A DNA stretch of 35,272 bases from Candidatus Bathyarchaeota archaeon (GTDB lineage: Archaea > Thermoproteota > Bathyarchaeia > 40CM-2-53-6 > JALHTG01): the NCBI GenBank assembly GCA_022865705.1, contig JALHTG010000117.1:1-35272 (forward strand), in the 5' to 3' direction. The notes under the pieces were generated by a model, which was given only the letters and a program-made list of their open reading frames with translations, searched no databases and had not been told where the DNA came from. The position numbers and the translations under genes were made by a program. Shown piece by piece: positions 18,654 through 26,715 of this stretch. Each line of letters opens with the position of its first letter. The first letter of the stretch is position 1.

Positions 18654-20279
18654 TCAGTGACTCGGAGGAAATATTCTGCCTAAGACTCCTTTGACTACTC
18701 GTTTTCGCGGTTTTAGGTTACTCTGCCGCTGACTTATCACTGGGCTCGATAGTCTCACGCTAAGCTTGCGGCCAGGGACATCGATTTCAATGATATCCCC
18801 TTGCTTCAAAGTTGCGATAGGTCCGTTCATGGCGGCCTCGGGTGCAATGTGTCCAATGCATGGGCCTCTGGTTGCACCGGAGAATCTTCCATCGGTTAGC
18901 ACGGCCACCTTGTCACTGAGACCCATGCCTACAATGAGGGAGGTCGGAATCAGCATCTCTCTCATTCCGGGGCCACCGGTCGGTCCCTCATACCTTATGA
19001 CGACTACATCTCCCTCTTCGACCTTTCCTTCGATTCCTCTCACTGCTTCCTCCTCGGAGTCGAAGACCACGGCTGGACCTTTGAACCTGAGCATATTGGT
19101 TGGAACAGACGAGAACTTGACTACGGCACCCTTTGGCGCGAGATTACCTCTCAATATGGCTATACCGCCTTCAGCGTGAATCGGATCAGACAACGGTCTA
19201 ATGATCTGATCGTCCAGTACGCGGTTCTTCCTGATCACCTCGCTCAGCCTCTTTCCTGTAACAGTCAAGACACCTAGGTTCAGCTTGGACTGAAGCCGCT
19301 TGAGCAGGGCAGGCACGCCCCCTGCCTTCTCAAACTCTCTCATGAAGTACCTACCGCTTGGTCTGAGATCGCAGATGTGAGGTGTTGTTCTACTAATCCG
19401 ATCGAACTCGTCTAATGTTACTCTCAATCCAAGTTCTTGGGCTATCGCAGAAAGATGCAACACAGTGTTCGTTGACCCACCTAGTGCCATGTCGACCGTT
19501 ACGGCGTTTTTGAAGGCTTTTTCCGTCATTATGTCTGATGGAGTGACGCCCTCTCTCAAGAGAGCCATTATCTGCCTTCCAGATTCTTTGGCCAATCTCT
19601 CCTTTGCGGGATCAGTAGCATGCATCGCCCCACATCCTGGCAACGACATGCCCAATGCTTCGGTGAGGCAGGCCATAGTATTCGCGGTGAACAAACCGGC
19701 GCATGAACCTGGGCCGGGGCAAGCACACTTCTCAAGTTCACGGAGATCGTTCTGTGTGACACGCCCTTGCTGAAATTCTCCCAAGGCTTCGAAAACAGTC
19801 ATCAGGTCCACGGAGCGCCCGCGAAAAAGTCCGGGCATCATCGGGCCACCGGTAATGACAATTGAAGGGATGTCGAGTCTGGCAGCGGCCATTAGATGCC
19901 CTGGCACAATCTTGTCACATGACGATATCAGAACCATGGCATCAAAGTAGTGTGCCTTGATCATGACTTCAATTGAGTCAGCGATTATCTCTCGACTTGC
20001 CAGCGAGTACCTCATACCTTGATGACCCATCGCGAGTCCATCGCAGATTCCTATTGTGTTGAATTCGAACGGTGTTCCACCTGCCGTTCTTACGCCGTCT
20101 TTTGCAGCTTGAGCCAATCTCTTCAGGTGAATGTGTCCCGGAATGATCTCGTTCCATGAGTTCACTATGGCTATGAAAGGACGGGTTATGTCTCGAGTCG
20201 ATAGTCCAAGGGCTCTAAGAAGAGATCTGTGAGGGGCTCGTTCCGGACCGTCTTTGATCAGGCTACTGGGAAGCTTCAT
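18654..20279 (-). CDS. ilvD: Dihydroxyacid dehydratase
   Basis: This iron-sulfur enzyme dehydrates dihydroxyisovalerate and dihydroxymethylvalerate to the 2-oxoacids, the penultimate step of valine and isoleucine synthesis. Cluster ligands are seen in ISSCDKIVPGH (near residue 118) and CACPGPGSCAGLFTANTM (near residue 187). The C-terminal half has GRFSGATRGPCIGHIAPEA. At 541 residues it is full length. It is the only gene of the pathway block on the minus strand, convergent with leuB, and has its own promoter in the 20280-20340 region. Aromatic or branched-chain aminotransferase (ilvE), the last step, is not encoded in the window. Confidence 0.95.
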   Translation of the reverse strand: MKLPSSLIKDGPERAPHRSLLRALGLSTRDITRPFIAIVNSWNEIIPGHIHLKRLAQAAKDGVRTAGGTPFEFNTIGICDGLAMGHQGMRYSLASREIIADSIEVMIKAHYFDAMVLISSCDKIVPGHLMAAARLDIPSIVITGGPMMPGLFRGRSVDLMTVFEALGEFQQGRVTQNDLRELEKCACPGPGSCAGLFTANTMACLTEALGMSLPGCGAMHATDPAKERLAKESGRQIMALLREGVTPSDIMTEKAFKNAVTVDMALGGSTNTVLHLSAIAQELGLRVTLDEFDRISRTTPHICDLRPSGRYFMREFEKAGGVPALLKRLQSKLNLGVLTVTGKRLSEVIRKNRVLDDQIIRPLSDPIHAEGGIAILRGNLAPKGAVVKFSSVPTNMLRFKGPAVVFDSEEEAVRGIEGKVEEGDVVVIRYEGPTGGPGMREMLIPTSLIVGMGLSDKVAVLTDGRFSGATRGPCIGHIAPEAAMNGPIATLKQGDIIEIDVPGRKLSVRLSSPVISQRQSNLKPRKRVVKGVLGRIFPPSH

Positions 20280-20328
20280 GTTTCAGTCTTCTGCCGTTGA
20301 GATTGCTTAACGAACACGTATCCACTAT

Positions 20329-20381
20329 CTAGATAAGTGATTGCCGTTTGCTACGCCACAAGTTCTTAGGTGCTTATCTAG
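20329..20381. promoter_or_regulatory. Mirrored TATA-like elements between ilvD and the YHS fragment
   Basis: CTAGATAAG (20329-20337) and CTTATCTAG (20373-20381) are perfect inverse copies. Read outward, each gives CTTATCTAG, very like the copA TATA region (TATTTATCTA at 23341). They probably served the divergent ilvD gene and the truncated YHS gene. A shared dimeric operator is the alternative reading. Confidence 0.4.
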
Positions 20382-20413
20382 TCGGTCTTAATTGATTATC
20401 TGAGGCGTTTCAG

Positions 20414-20515
20414 GTGGCCAAAGACCCAATCTGCGGTATGTATGTTGATGAGAAAACAACGGAACTCAAAGCAGAGATCCACGGAACGACATACTACTTC
20501 TGTAGCAAATCATAG
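20414..20515 (+). pseudogene. Truncated YHS-domain gene (copy of the copA 5' end)
   Basis: A GTG-started frame of 33 codons reproduces the first 33 residues of the copper ATPase at 23392 (shared [10 protein letters not shown] and HGTTYYFC), and its upstream sequence also resembles that gene's promoter. Differences are mostly at third codon positions, so the source evolved under selection before truncation. Homology stops at 20513; the TAG that ends the frame is made by the start of the run AGCGCGCGC. The second metal-binding cysteine (C34 in copA) is lost. It is best seen as a remnant of a diverged copA homologue, not a working YHS protein. The intact small YHS protein is at 25613. Confidence 0.7.
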
Positions 20516-20572
20516 CGCGCGCTTCCAAAGCCAGACGACCCAGAGAACGGGAAGTAGTAGCTTCCTTGACAT
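20510..20572 (-). pseudogene. Truncated MFS gene start (copy of 9900 region)
   Basis: Read on the minus strand from the ATG at 20572, the first 16 codons give MSRKLLLPVLWVVWLW, against MSKKLLLPVLWVAWLW at the MFS gene starting at 9900. Homology ends where the GCGCGCGC run at 20515-20522 begins, and the frame then reaches a stop in the neighbouring YHS fragment. Confidence 0.7.
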
Positions 20573-20636
20573 CTCTGGCCTACTCCGCCCATCAACCACA
20601 AGAAATGGCAATATATCGTGAACGCAAGGAGGGGCT

Positions 20637-20735
20637 ATGGAGACTGAATTGGTAACAGAGATCGCGACAGTAGCAGTAGTTGTAGGCCTACGCGCGCGAG
20701 GCTGTTGCAGTAATCACTTGCGCATGTCTATCTAG
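20637..20735 (+). pseudogene. Truncated VOC gene start (copy of 9978 region)
   Basis: From the ATG at 20637 the frame gives METELVTEIATVAVVV, matching the start of the VOC protein at 9978 (MITEIATLAVLV). Homology fades near 20683 and the frame then runs through CGCGCGCG at 20691 into unrelated sequence and stops at 20735. Together with the MFS fragment this is one diverged copy of the 9847-10010 divergent promoter region, including its TATA element. The ATG has no counterpart in the full-length gene, where TTG is used. Confidence 0.65.
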
Positions 20736-20817
20736 TATGGTAGCGCTGGCAAGCGTGTCGGTTGCTAGTGGCCAAGATCATATCAAAGAAACCTATTATT
20801 GCAACACCCTAGCGCGC
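20692..20817. mobile_element. Small inverted-repeat element with GCGCGC termini
   Basis: The 23-base ends at 20692-20714 and 20795-20817 are inverse copies at 20 of 23 positions. Both begin GCGCGC from outside and contain TGTTGCA inside. The 80-base interior encodes nothing recognisable. A third copy of the end, 21 of 23 matching, lies at 35131. The structure is that of a MITE or the residue of an insertion. I see no clear target-site duplication and no transposase gene. Confidence 0.45.
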
Positions 20818-20903
20818 ACCACAACTGCTAAAACCTCATGGCTCCAATCTCTATATGCTTGGTCTAAGCCCATCTTAAGCATCAGTAAAGGTTGGTTTGT
20901 CTG

Positions 20904-21359
20904 ATGGAAAGAAATCCCGACAGGGTGATCTTTGTTACGATAACCAGCAAGGGAAATGGCAGAGATGAGTCAGAGATAAGGCGGGCGTGGGAACATGCGC
21001 TTTCCCAAGTCGTAGCTCCAGGCGTTGAGAAGATCGATAAGATCACGGTCCTGCCTGCTCCACCACCACAGAAGGATGAACAACGGCAGCCCGATATGAG
21101 AGATATTAGCAAGATCTCCCTGACAGCCCGTGAGGATGAGAAGACTCCGCCCAAGTTCTACTATACGTTGGATGAGAAGCAGTGGTGGGAGATCCCAGGA
21201 GAGTTGACCAAAGTTTGGCAACTGAAATTCATGCCAAGAGACCTAGGCATTACAGAAGGGGTCGTTAAGATTAGAGGGCAAATGGGAGATGAAAAGGTGG
21301 ATGGTTTGGTTCGCATTAAGTCAGCTCAAAAGCACGTTCTTGAGCTGGTTGAACCATAG
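20904..21359 (+). CDS. Hypothetical protein
   Basis: I do not recognise this 151-residue protein. The ATG at 20904 is preferred over a TTG at 20892. It has no signal peptide or membrane segment and looks soluble. The first 45 residues (VIFVTITSKGNGRDESEIRRAW) suggest a strand followed by a helix. A proline-rich hydrophilic linker (PAPPPQKDEQRQP, about 53-65) separates it from a mixed C-terminal domain with two tryptophans (QWWEIP, near 98). A TATA-like CTATATGC lies near 20852. It precedes the membrane-anchored protein gene on the same strand with a 76-base gap and may share its transcript. Length, codon use and clean termination support a real gene. Confidence 0.6.
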   Translation: MERNPDRVIFVTITSKGNGRDESEIRRAWEHALSQVVAPGVEKIDKITVLPAPPPQKDEQRQPDMRDISKISLTAREDEKTPPKFYYTLDEKQWWEIPGELTKVWQLKFMPRDLGITEGVVKIRGQMGDEKVDGLVRIKSAQKHVLELVEP

Positions 21360-21435
21360 ACACGCTCTTCAGCTTGTTGTTAGCTCGCTGACATCAGGGC
21401 TATGGCCGTGGAAACGTTGAGCTGGAAAGGAGAAA

Positions 21436-22608
21436 TTGGAACGTGTTCCGCGCGCTGCTAAACTGCAACTCAGCCTTTATGCATCATCTGCCTTTCTTCT
21501 GAGGCGAACTCCGACGAGACTCAAACGAAGGACACGTATCCTTGGCAACTCGTGGCGTCTCACAAGCGTCTTGGCAACTCATACGTTGGTTCTGACTTTG
21601 ATGCTGTTTCCATCAGTTCCTTCCTCTTTTGCGGCACCAGTCGAATTGTTGCAGAATGGCAGTTTCAAGAATGGACTGGAAGGATGGACAAAGGAGGGGA
21701 TGGCTTTCGTTGATGGCGAGGATGTCAGGATCGTACGCGAAGGATCGTTGTCACAGATTGTACGAAGACCTGATCTGTCCTTTCATCTTGAGCTTGCGTA
21801 CAATCTTCGAACGGAACTCCCGTCACAAGCATACTTCGCAAGATCTCTTGTTACGTTCTACCTAGTTGGCCGAAACGGAAAGAGCAACAACTTCACGATT
21901 GTTGGAGAGAGACACCGTGAGCTCGGAGACTCTGGGTGGAAAGAGACCAGATTGAGTCTCTTGCAGCTCTTCAAGAGAGAAATCGGGGATCACGCGGATT
22001 TTCAACTCTCGGCGCTGAGGGTCACCATAGAGTTGGGATTCACCATATCTGCCCATCCGCCTGGAGTTGCATCTCTCAGAAACGTCAGCTTGAGACGAGT
22101 CAATCCTGCAAGAATTCTCCTTCAAAGTGCGCTCGTGGAGCTACCTGACAGAACCGAGCTCATAGTTACTGCTACTAATGTTGGCGACATGAATGCCTCC
22201 AACATTATCGCGACAATGATCCCTCCTCCGGAAACGATAGTCATCTCGAGGAACGTCGTGTTTCTAAGGTCAACGTTGGAGGGAGGCGCATCTTGGCAAT
22301 TGAGCTGGGTGCTTGCTGCAAGATCTTCGGGCGTACGTCCAATCACGATAAAGGTGAGCTGTGACCAGACTGGAACTGAACTATCCCTCGGTGTTCCAAT
22401 ACCAGGAATCCCTTACGTCACGACTACCCAGGCAACCACAGTGACCGTCGAGCGGGTCACTGATCAAGTTAATGAGGCCGTCCTTGTGTTCCTCTTGACA
22501 GCTTTGTTGGTTCTTCTCGCTTTTCTGATACTGACCATAGTTCTGCCAATAGCGCAGAGTCGAAAAGGCACAGATTCAGTCTATCGGTTCGGGCCGCTTC
22601 GGAGCTAA
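21436..22608 (+). CDS. Membrane-anchored surface protein with jelly-roll-like and COG1361-like domains
   Basis: This 390-residue protein has an arginine-rich N-terminus, a hydrophobic export segment at about 42-67 ending SSFAAP, an extracytoplasmic region and a C-terminal helix at about 349-372 followed by a short basic tail. So it is exported and anchored with most of the chain outside. The region from residue 70 starts LLQNGSFKNGLEGWT, the typical opening of carbohydrate-binding jelly-roll modules. Residues about 225-330 (ELIVTATNVGDMNASNIIATMIPP) resemble the CARDB/COG1361 S-layer-associated fold, with a Thr-rich stalk near 330-345. Ligand and role are unknown. The TTG start has AAAGGAG eight bases ahead. 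Confidence 0.65.
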   Translation: MERVPRAAKLQLSLYASSAFLLRRTPTRLKRRTRILGNSWRLTSVLATHTLVLTLMLFPSVPSSFAAPVELLQNGSFKNGLEGWTKEGMAFVDGEDVRIVREGSLSQIVRRPDLSFHLELAYNLRTELPSQAYFARSLVTFYLVGRNGKSNNFTIVGERHRELGDSGWKETRLSLLQLFKREIGDHADFQLSALRVTIELGFTISAHPPGVASLRNVSLRRVNPARILLQSALVELPDRTELIVTATNVGDMNASNIIATMIPPPETIVISRNVVFLRSTLEGGASWQLSWVLAARSSGVRPITIKVSCDQTGTELSLGVPIPGIPYVTTTQATTVTVERVTDQVNEAVLVFLLTALLVLLAFLILTIVLPIAQSRKGTDSVYRFGPLRS

Positions 22609-22768
22609 GCACTCACACAGTAGCGCGCGCTCACACAGGCCTCTGCAACTCATGGTTTGAATGTGACTTTGCTACAAGTTAACCATGCATTCCAAGAAGC
22701 AGCACACGCCTGTATTTGACGTAGCTCGCTCACGTGCGTAGGCTCGTCCCGGATCGTGTCTTCAATCA
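22609..22768. other. Intergenic spacer with GCGCGCGC
   Basis: The spacer lies between convergent gene ends. CACACAGTA precedes GCGCGCGC at 22623-22630, and CACACAGGC follows two bases later. No gene, hairpin or T-run was found. Confidence 0.4.
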
Positions 22769-23134
22769 CTAACGTTCTCGATTTTTGACGATTTCTACGC
22801 AGTCACAGAACGTGGAAGGATTTAGACTTCTTATCTCAAATGTCTCACATATGGACTTTACAATGATCTTTTCCACTATTGCAGCACCGGAACCAAACAT
22901 CGAGTAGAGAGCCTTAAGAAAATGATCTGGTTTATCGACTATGTTGTTTCTATTCAGAGAGAAACTCCTTTCTAGGTTGTAAAAGACCATTTCAGCGACG
23001 CTTTCCCCAAGAAGAGACAGCGCTTCTTCCACGGCCTTGACTAGAATCTTCCTAGACTCGCCCGTATGCCGCAGTGGAACCTGCAAGGGAAAAGAGATAT
23101 CAAGAACAGACGAGGCTTGATCGGGCATGTTCAT
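22769..23134 (-). CDS. NitrOD5-like small protein
   Basis: This 121-residue protein resembles the archaeal NitrOD5 output domain known from Nitrososphaera-type thaumarchaeotes. The pattern runs from ALSLLGESVAEMVFYNLER (about 38-56) through NIVDKPDHFLKALYSMFGSGA to IVEKIIVKSICETFEI near residue 98. In other proteins this domain sits at the C-terminus of sensor or regulator proteins; here it stands almost alone with a short N-terminal stretch. It may be a small regulator acting with a partner, or a nitrosopumilus-type output domain of unknown ligand. It has no membrane segment. The gene is flanked on both sides by GCGCGC runs (22623 and 23271). I assign the family from memory of its pattern, so the call is moderate. 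Confidence 0.5.
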   Translation of the reverse strand: MNMPDQASSVLDISFPLQVPLRHTGESRKILVKAVEEALSLLGESVAEMVFYNLERSFSLNRNNIVDKPDHFLKALYSMFGSGAAIVEKIIVKSICETFEIRSLNPSTFCDCVEIVKNRER

Positions 23135-23391
23135 CTACCGTCGTCCTATTAATGGGGACGCTCTGCTATAGGCTGATATTGAGCGTGGAATGCATTTCAC
23201 TCTAAGTCTCTAAACAATGTATCCTGAAGGCGTCCAAAGACGTGAGTGTAGCACAGCGGCCCACAACTTCGCGCGCGTGAATAAGAAAAGAAGGTTGCTC
23301 TTCTGGAATGTCCGTGCTACACCAGTTGCGGGCCTTTGCCTATTTATCTATGCGACCTTGGTTGATTTCTCGATGGCATGAGGAGTAGCAG
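23135..23391. promoter_or_regulatory. copA promoter region with GCGCGCG and TATA box
   Basis: GCGCGCG lies at 23271-23277 and TATTTATCTA, the likely copA TATA box, at 23341-23350, about 40 bases ahead of the ATG. GAGGAG at 23380 is a Shine-Dalgarno signal. The TATA area has a diverged counterpart before the truncated YHS gene (about 20371-20380). Nothing else recognisable was found. Confidence 0.5.
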
Positions 23392-25482
23392 ATGGCGAAA
23401 GACCCGATCTGTGGGATGTACGTGGACGAGAGAACAGCGGAGCTCAAAGCCGAGGTCCACGGAACGACATACTACTTCTGCAGTAGCTCATGTCTTGACG
23501 AGTTTCTTGCTCCGGAACGAGAAATCAAGCGTCTGAAGATCTTCCTCGTTGTCTCGGCCATGCTCTCGGTGCCTGTAATAGCACTGACCTATCTGGACGT
23601 TTTACCGATGCACTCTCGACACTTGATCCTTTTCCTCCTAACCACACCAATACAGTTTGTCATAGGTTTCAGGTTCTATCGCGGCCTGTACCATGCGATC
23701 AGGGCGGGTATGGGAAATATGGACACATTAATCGCCCTCGGAACGACAGCCGCCTGGGCATACAGTGCCACCGTCATCTTCTTCCCGAAACTGCTGCCGA
23801 TAAGTGAAGTAATGCCCTATTTCGACACATCTGCGGCGATTATAACTCTCATCCTTCTTGGCCGTTACCTTGAGCATTTAACGAAGTCGAAAGCGTCAGA
23901 AGCGATTAGACGCCTTATGGATCTTCAACCCACCATGGCTCGCCTAATCAAGAATGGTCAAGAGATTGAGGTTCCTGTAGAACGGGTTTCCGTGGGAGAT
24001 GAACTGATTGTTAGACCTGGCGAGAGGATTCCGGTAGATGCCGTAGTCACAAGTGGACACACGTCTGTGGACGAATCGATGATCACTGGCGAAAGCATCC
24101 CAGTAGAAAGAAAGGCAGATGATGAAGTCATAGGCGCAACGATCAACAAGACAGGTATGATCAAGATTAGGGCAACAAAAATAGGGCAAGACACTGTGCT
24201 CGCGCACATAGTCAAACTAGTTGAAGAGGCTCAGGCAGGGAGAGCTCCAATTCAGCGAATAGCGGATCAGATAGCTGCATATTTTGTTCCTGCAGTAATC
24301 ATCATTGCGACAACGTCCGCTTTGGCCTGGTATTTCATCGGAAAGATCGGATTGAACTTTGCAATTCTGTCCTTCGTCTCCGTTATCGTGATCGCATGCC
24401 CTTGCGCACTAGGAATAGCTACTCCTGCAGCCCTCATGGTTGGAACCGGAAAAGGGGCTGAAAATGGAGTGCTCTTCAAAGGAGGAGAAGACCTCGAGAT
24501 GGCCCACAACGTCAGAACACTGGTCTTTGACAAAACGGGTACACTGACAAAGGGTGAACCATCTGTCACGGACATAGTGCCAACCAGCAAAATGTCTGAG
24601 AACGAGATCCTACGATTGGCCGCTATTGCTGAGAAAGGATCCGAACATCCGCTCGGCGAGGCAATAGTGAGAGCTGCTATCGATAGGCGAATTCCGATCG
24701 AAGAAGCTGAATCCTTTGAGGCCGTTGCCGGCAAAGGAGTCTCGGCCACAATTGCCAGACGCAAGCTTCTCCTCGGAAATAGAACTCTGATGACGGAAAG
24801 TGGAATTGCTTTCGAAATGTCTGAAGACAAGATTCAGAGTTTGGAGGAAGATGGAAAAACAGTGATGATGGAAGCATTAGACGGACATCTCGTCGGCCTA
24901 CTAGCAGTGGCTGATACGTTGAAGGAGCACTCTATTGAAGCGATTCAAAGACTCAGGGACGCCGGGATCGAAGTCGTCATGCTAACTGGTGACAATGAAC
25001 GCACGGCCAAGGCTATCGCGAGGAAACTCGGAATAGAAAAGGTGATCGCCAATGTCTTGCCACATCAGAAGGTCGAGGTCATCGATAGACTGAAGGCGGA
25101 AGGCAACAAGGTCGGAATGGTGGGCGATGGGGTCAACGATGCACCTGCATTGGCCAAGGCTGACCTTGGAATCGCGATAGGAAGCGGAACAGACGTAGCG
25201 AAAGAAACTGGGGGGATAGTTCTCATCACGGATGATTTGAGAGGCGTAGTCACGGCCATAGAACTAAGCCGGAAGACTGTGGCCAAAATAAAGCAGAATC
25301 TCTTTTGGGCGTTCTTCTACAACATCGGCCTGATTCCAATCGCTGCAGGAGCGTTGGTTCCTTTCTTCGGCCCGCAAGTCTACAACGTCCTTCCCTTCCT
25401 CGCAGCAGGAGCAATGGCATTCAGCTCTGTCACTGTGGTAAGCAACTCGCTACTACTGAACAGATTCAAGCCAAGACTCTAG
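23392..25482 (+). CDS. Copper-type P1B-ATPase with N-terminal YHS domain
   Basis: This 696-residue pump uses ATP to export a soft metal, probably Cu+. Residues 1-40 form a YHS domain (C7, C30, C34), replacing the usual heavy-metal-associated domain and probably binding metal or delivering it to the channel. CPC at 336-338 in IACPCALG is the transmembrane metal site of the Cu+/Ag+ class. The phosphorylated aspartate is D380 in [17 protein letters not shown] is the P1B HP motif, and [13 protein letters not shown] closes the ATP domain. The pump has eight predicted transmembrane helices. A free YHS protein is encoded just downstream on the opposite strand. Regulation by a metal sensor is likely but no such gene is in the window. 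Confidence 0.92.
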   Translation: MAKDPICGMYVDERTAELKAEVHGTTYYFCSSSCLDEFLAPEREIKRLKIFLVVSAMLSVPVIALTYLDVLPMHSRHLILFLLTTPIQFVIGFRFYRGLYHAIRAGMGNMDTLIALGTTAAWAYSATVIFFPKLLPISEVMPYFDTSAAIITLILLGRYLEHLTKSKASEAIRRLMDLQPTMARLIKNGQEIEVPVERVSVGDELIVRPGERIPVDAVVTSGHTSVDESMITGESIPVERKADDEVIGATINKTGMIKIRATKIGQDTVLAHIVKLVEEAQAGRAPIQRIADQIAAYFVPAVIIIATTSALAWYFIGKIGLNFAILSFVSVIVIACPCALGIATPAALMVGTGKGAENGVLFKGGEDLEMAHNVRTLVFDKTGTLTKGEPSVTDIVPTSKMSENEILRLAAIAEKGSEHPLGEAIVRAAIDRRIPIEEAESFEAVAGKGVSATIARRKLLLGNRTLMTESGIAFEMSEDKIQSLEEDGKTVMMEALDGHLVGLLAVADTLKEHSIEAIQRLRDAGIEVVMLTGDNERTAKAIARKLGIEKVIANVLPHQKVEVIDRLKAEGNKVGMVGDGVNDAPALAKADLGIAIGSGTDVAKETGGIVLITDDLRGVVTAIELSRKTVAKIKQNLFWAFFYNIGLIPIAAGALVPFFGPQVYNVLPFLAAGAMAFSSVTVVSNSLLLNRFKPRL

Positions 25483-25612
25483 AGCCACGGGATCACTTGC
25501 CAAACGATTTCGTTAGGAATAGATAGGGTCTTATCAATCGGCTAGGAATCGAAGCTATCAAAAGCAAACAAATGCAGTTCACGAGAAGTCAAAGGCTGGA
25601 ATCTACTATGCC

Positions 25613-25756
25613 TCACTTGACGTACTTGCTGGGATTCTTGTCAAAGCTTTGTTTGCAGTTTATGTTGCAGAAGTAGTATGTCTTCCCGGCATGTTCAGAT
25701 TTGATCTTAGCAGTTTTCTCGTCAACATTCATTCCACATACAGGATCCTTCGCCAT
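25613..25756 (-). CDS. Small free-standing YHS-domain protein
   Basis: This 47-residue minus-strand ORF starts MAKDPVCGMNVDEKTA and continues TYYFCNINCKQSF, a full YHS domain with the three cysteines at 7, 30 and 34. A strong GGAGGTG sits seven bases ahead of the ATG, which decides the start. It ends NPSKYVK and lacks any other domain. It is closely related to the N-terminus of the copper ATPase at 23392 (same first five residues) and to the truncated copy at 20414. It may be a metal chaperone or storage partner of the pump, by analogy with small YHS or HMA proteins next to copper ATPases. That role is inferred from neighbourhood only. Confidence 0.85.
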   Translation of the reverse strand: MAKDPVCGMNVDEKTAKIKSEHAGKTYYFCNINCKQSFDKNPSKYVK

Positions 25757-25820
25757 TCCTTTTCACCTCCTTCATCAGGATAGATGCGTCATGCCAAGTG
25801 TGATACCAAACCTGACCTGT

Positions 25821-26003
25821 TTAGTCATTGATGCTTAACATGTCATAGACTTTTCCATTTGTTAGGACATGAATCGTGTGGTAGCCGCAGAAGAGCGGGC
25901 GCTGGGCGAAGCTGATGTTCCGCTGTTCCCACTGTGCCAAAACATATTTGCGCGATAAGGACAGAGTGTAGAAGACCTCAAATCTCGTAAGTGCGAGAAT
26001 GAC
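25821..26003 (-). pseudogene. Probable remnant ORF without start codon
   Basis: A minus-strand frame is open from just after a TAG at 26004 to a TAA at 25821, giving 60 residues with protein-like composition: ALTRFEVFYTLSLSRKYVLA, then PLFCGYHTIHVLTNGKVYDML. It has no ATG or GTG at its beginning; a TTG at codon 22 is the first usual start. I do not recognise it. It could be the C-terminal remnant of a gene, or use an unusual start. The rest of 25757-26097 contains nothing else I can name. Confidence 0.3.
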
Positions 26004-26097
26004 CTATGCCAGGAATCACAGACCATGACTTCCTTTCTCTGGTGGCCTTGCTTAGGTGCTTGAGCTACATTGGTTGATTTGGGAGGATTTGCTAGAC

Positions 26098-26715
26098 ATG
26101 AAGGAGACTAGTGTAATAGTTGTGTCAGGAACACCAGGCACAGGAAAGACAAGGTTCGCTAGACTTCTCGCAAGGAAACTAGGCATCAACTATGTCAGTC
26201 TCACATGGTTTGCTATGCAGCACGATCTCATGAAATGTTACGATCATAAGAGAAGAACATATGTGATTGACGAGCTCGGACTTACACGCGAGCTTCGAAG
26301 ATACCTAGTAACCTTGAAAGGACAAGTGCTAGTCGAAGGTCATTACTCTGGCAGACTAGTTCCAAAGCGTTTCACAGGAATTGTCTTTGTGCTTAGGTGT
26401 GATCCCGATATCCTGAAGACCCGTCTGAAGAGAAGAGGATACTCTGATGAGAAAGTAAGGGAAAACGTTGAGGCTGAAGTGTTGGACATCTGTCTGAGTG
26501 AGGCTATTGCCACTCAAGGATCAGAAAAGGTTACCGAGATAGACACAAGCGCAAAACCAGTGCAGAACTGTGTTGAGGAAGCTCTGCAGATTCTGGGTGG
26601 AAAAAAGCTTAAACAGATTGGAAGATACGACTGGCTAACTGAACTCGAAAGAAAAGGCAGGCTAGACAAGTTTCTAACGGAGCAGACCGTCGCTTGGAGA
26701 AGAAGATCATCATAG
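26098..26715 (+). CDS. Adenylate kinase, AK6/Fap7 type
   Basis: This 205-residue protein belongs to the AK6 (Fap7, hCINAP) group of atypical adenylate kinases that also act in late maturation of the small ribosomal subunit in eukaryotes and archaea. It begins VIVVSGTPGTGKTRFARLLA with the P-loop GTPGTGKT at 11-18. VEGHYS near residue 80 and FVLRCDPDILKTRLKRRGYSDEKVRENVEAE are the family's NMP and LID regions. I chose the ATG at 26098; GGGAGG lies about 12 bases ahead, and an upstream in-frame TTG at 26056 would add 14 residues with no family similarity. The C-terminus extends beyond the usual 180 residues. It overlaps the following zinc-ribbon gene by 22 bases. Confidence 0.9.
   Translation: MKETSVIVVSGTPGTGKTRFARLLARKLGINYVSLTWFAMQHDLMKCYDHKRRTYVIDELGLTRELRRYLVTLKGQVLVEGHYSGRLVPKRFTGIVFVLRCDPDILKTRLKRRGYSDEKVRENVEAEVLDICLSEAIATQGSEKVTEIDTSAKPVQNCVEEALQILGGKKLKQIGRYDWLTELERKGRLDKFLTEQTVAWRRRSS

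Noticed and set aside
24267-24830. 187-residue minus-strand open frame
   Set aside because: It lies wholly inside the copper ATPase, opposite its conserved motifs, and has a shadow-like serine/isoleucine-rich composition.
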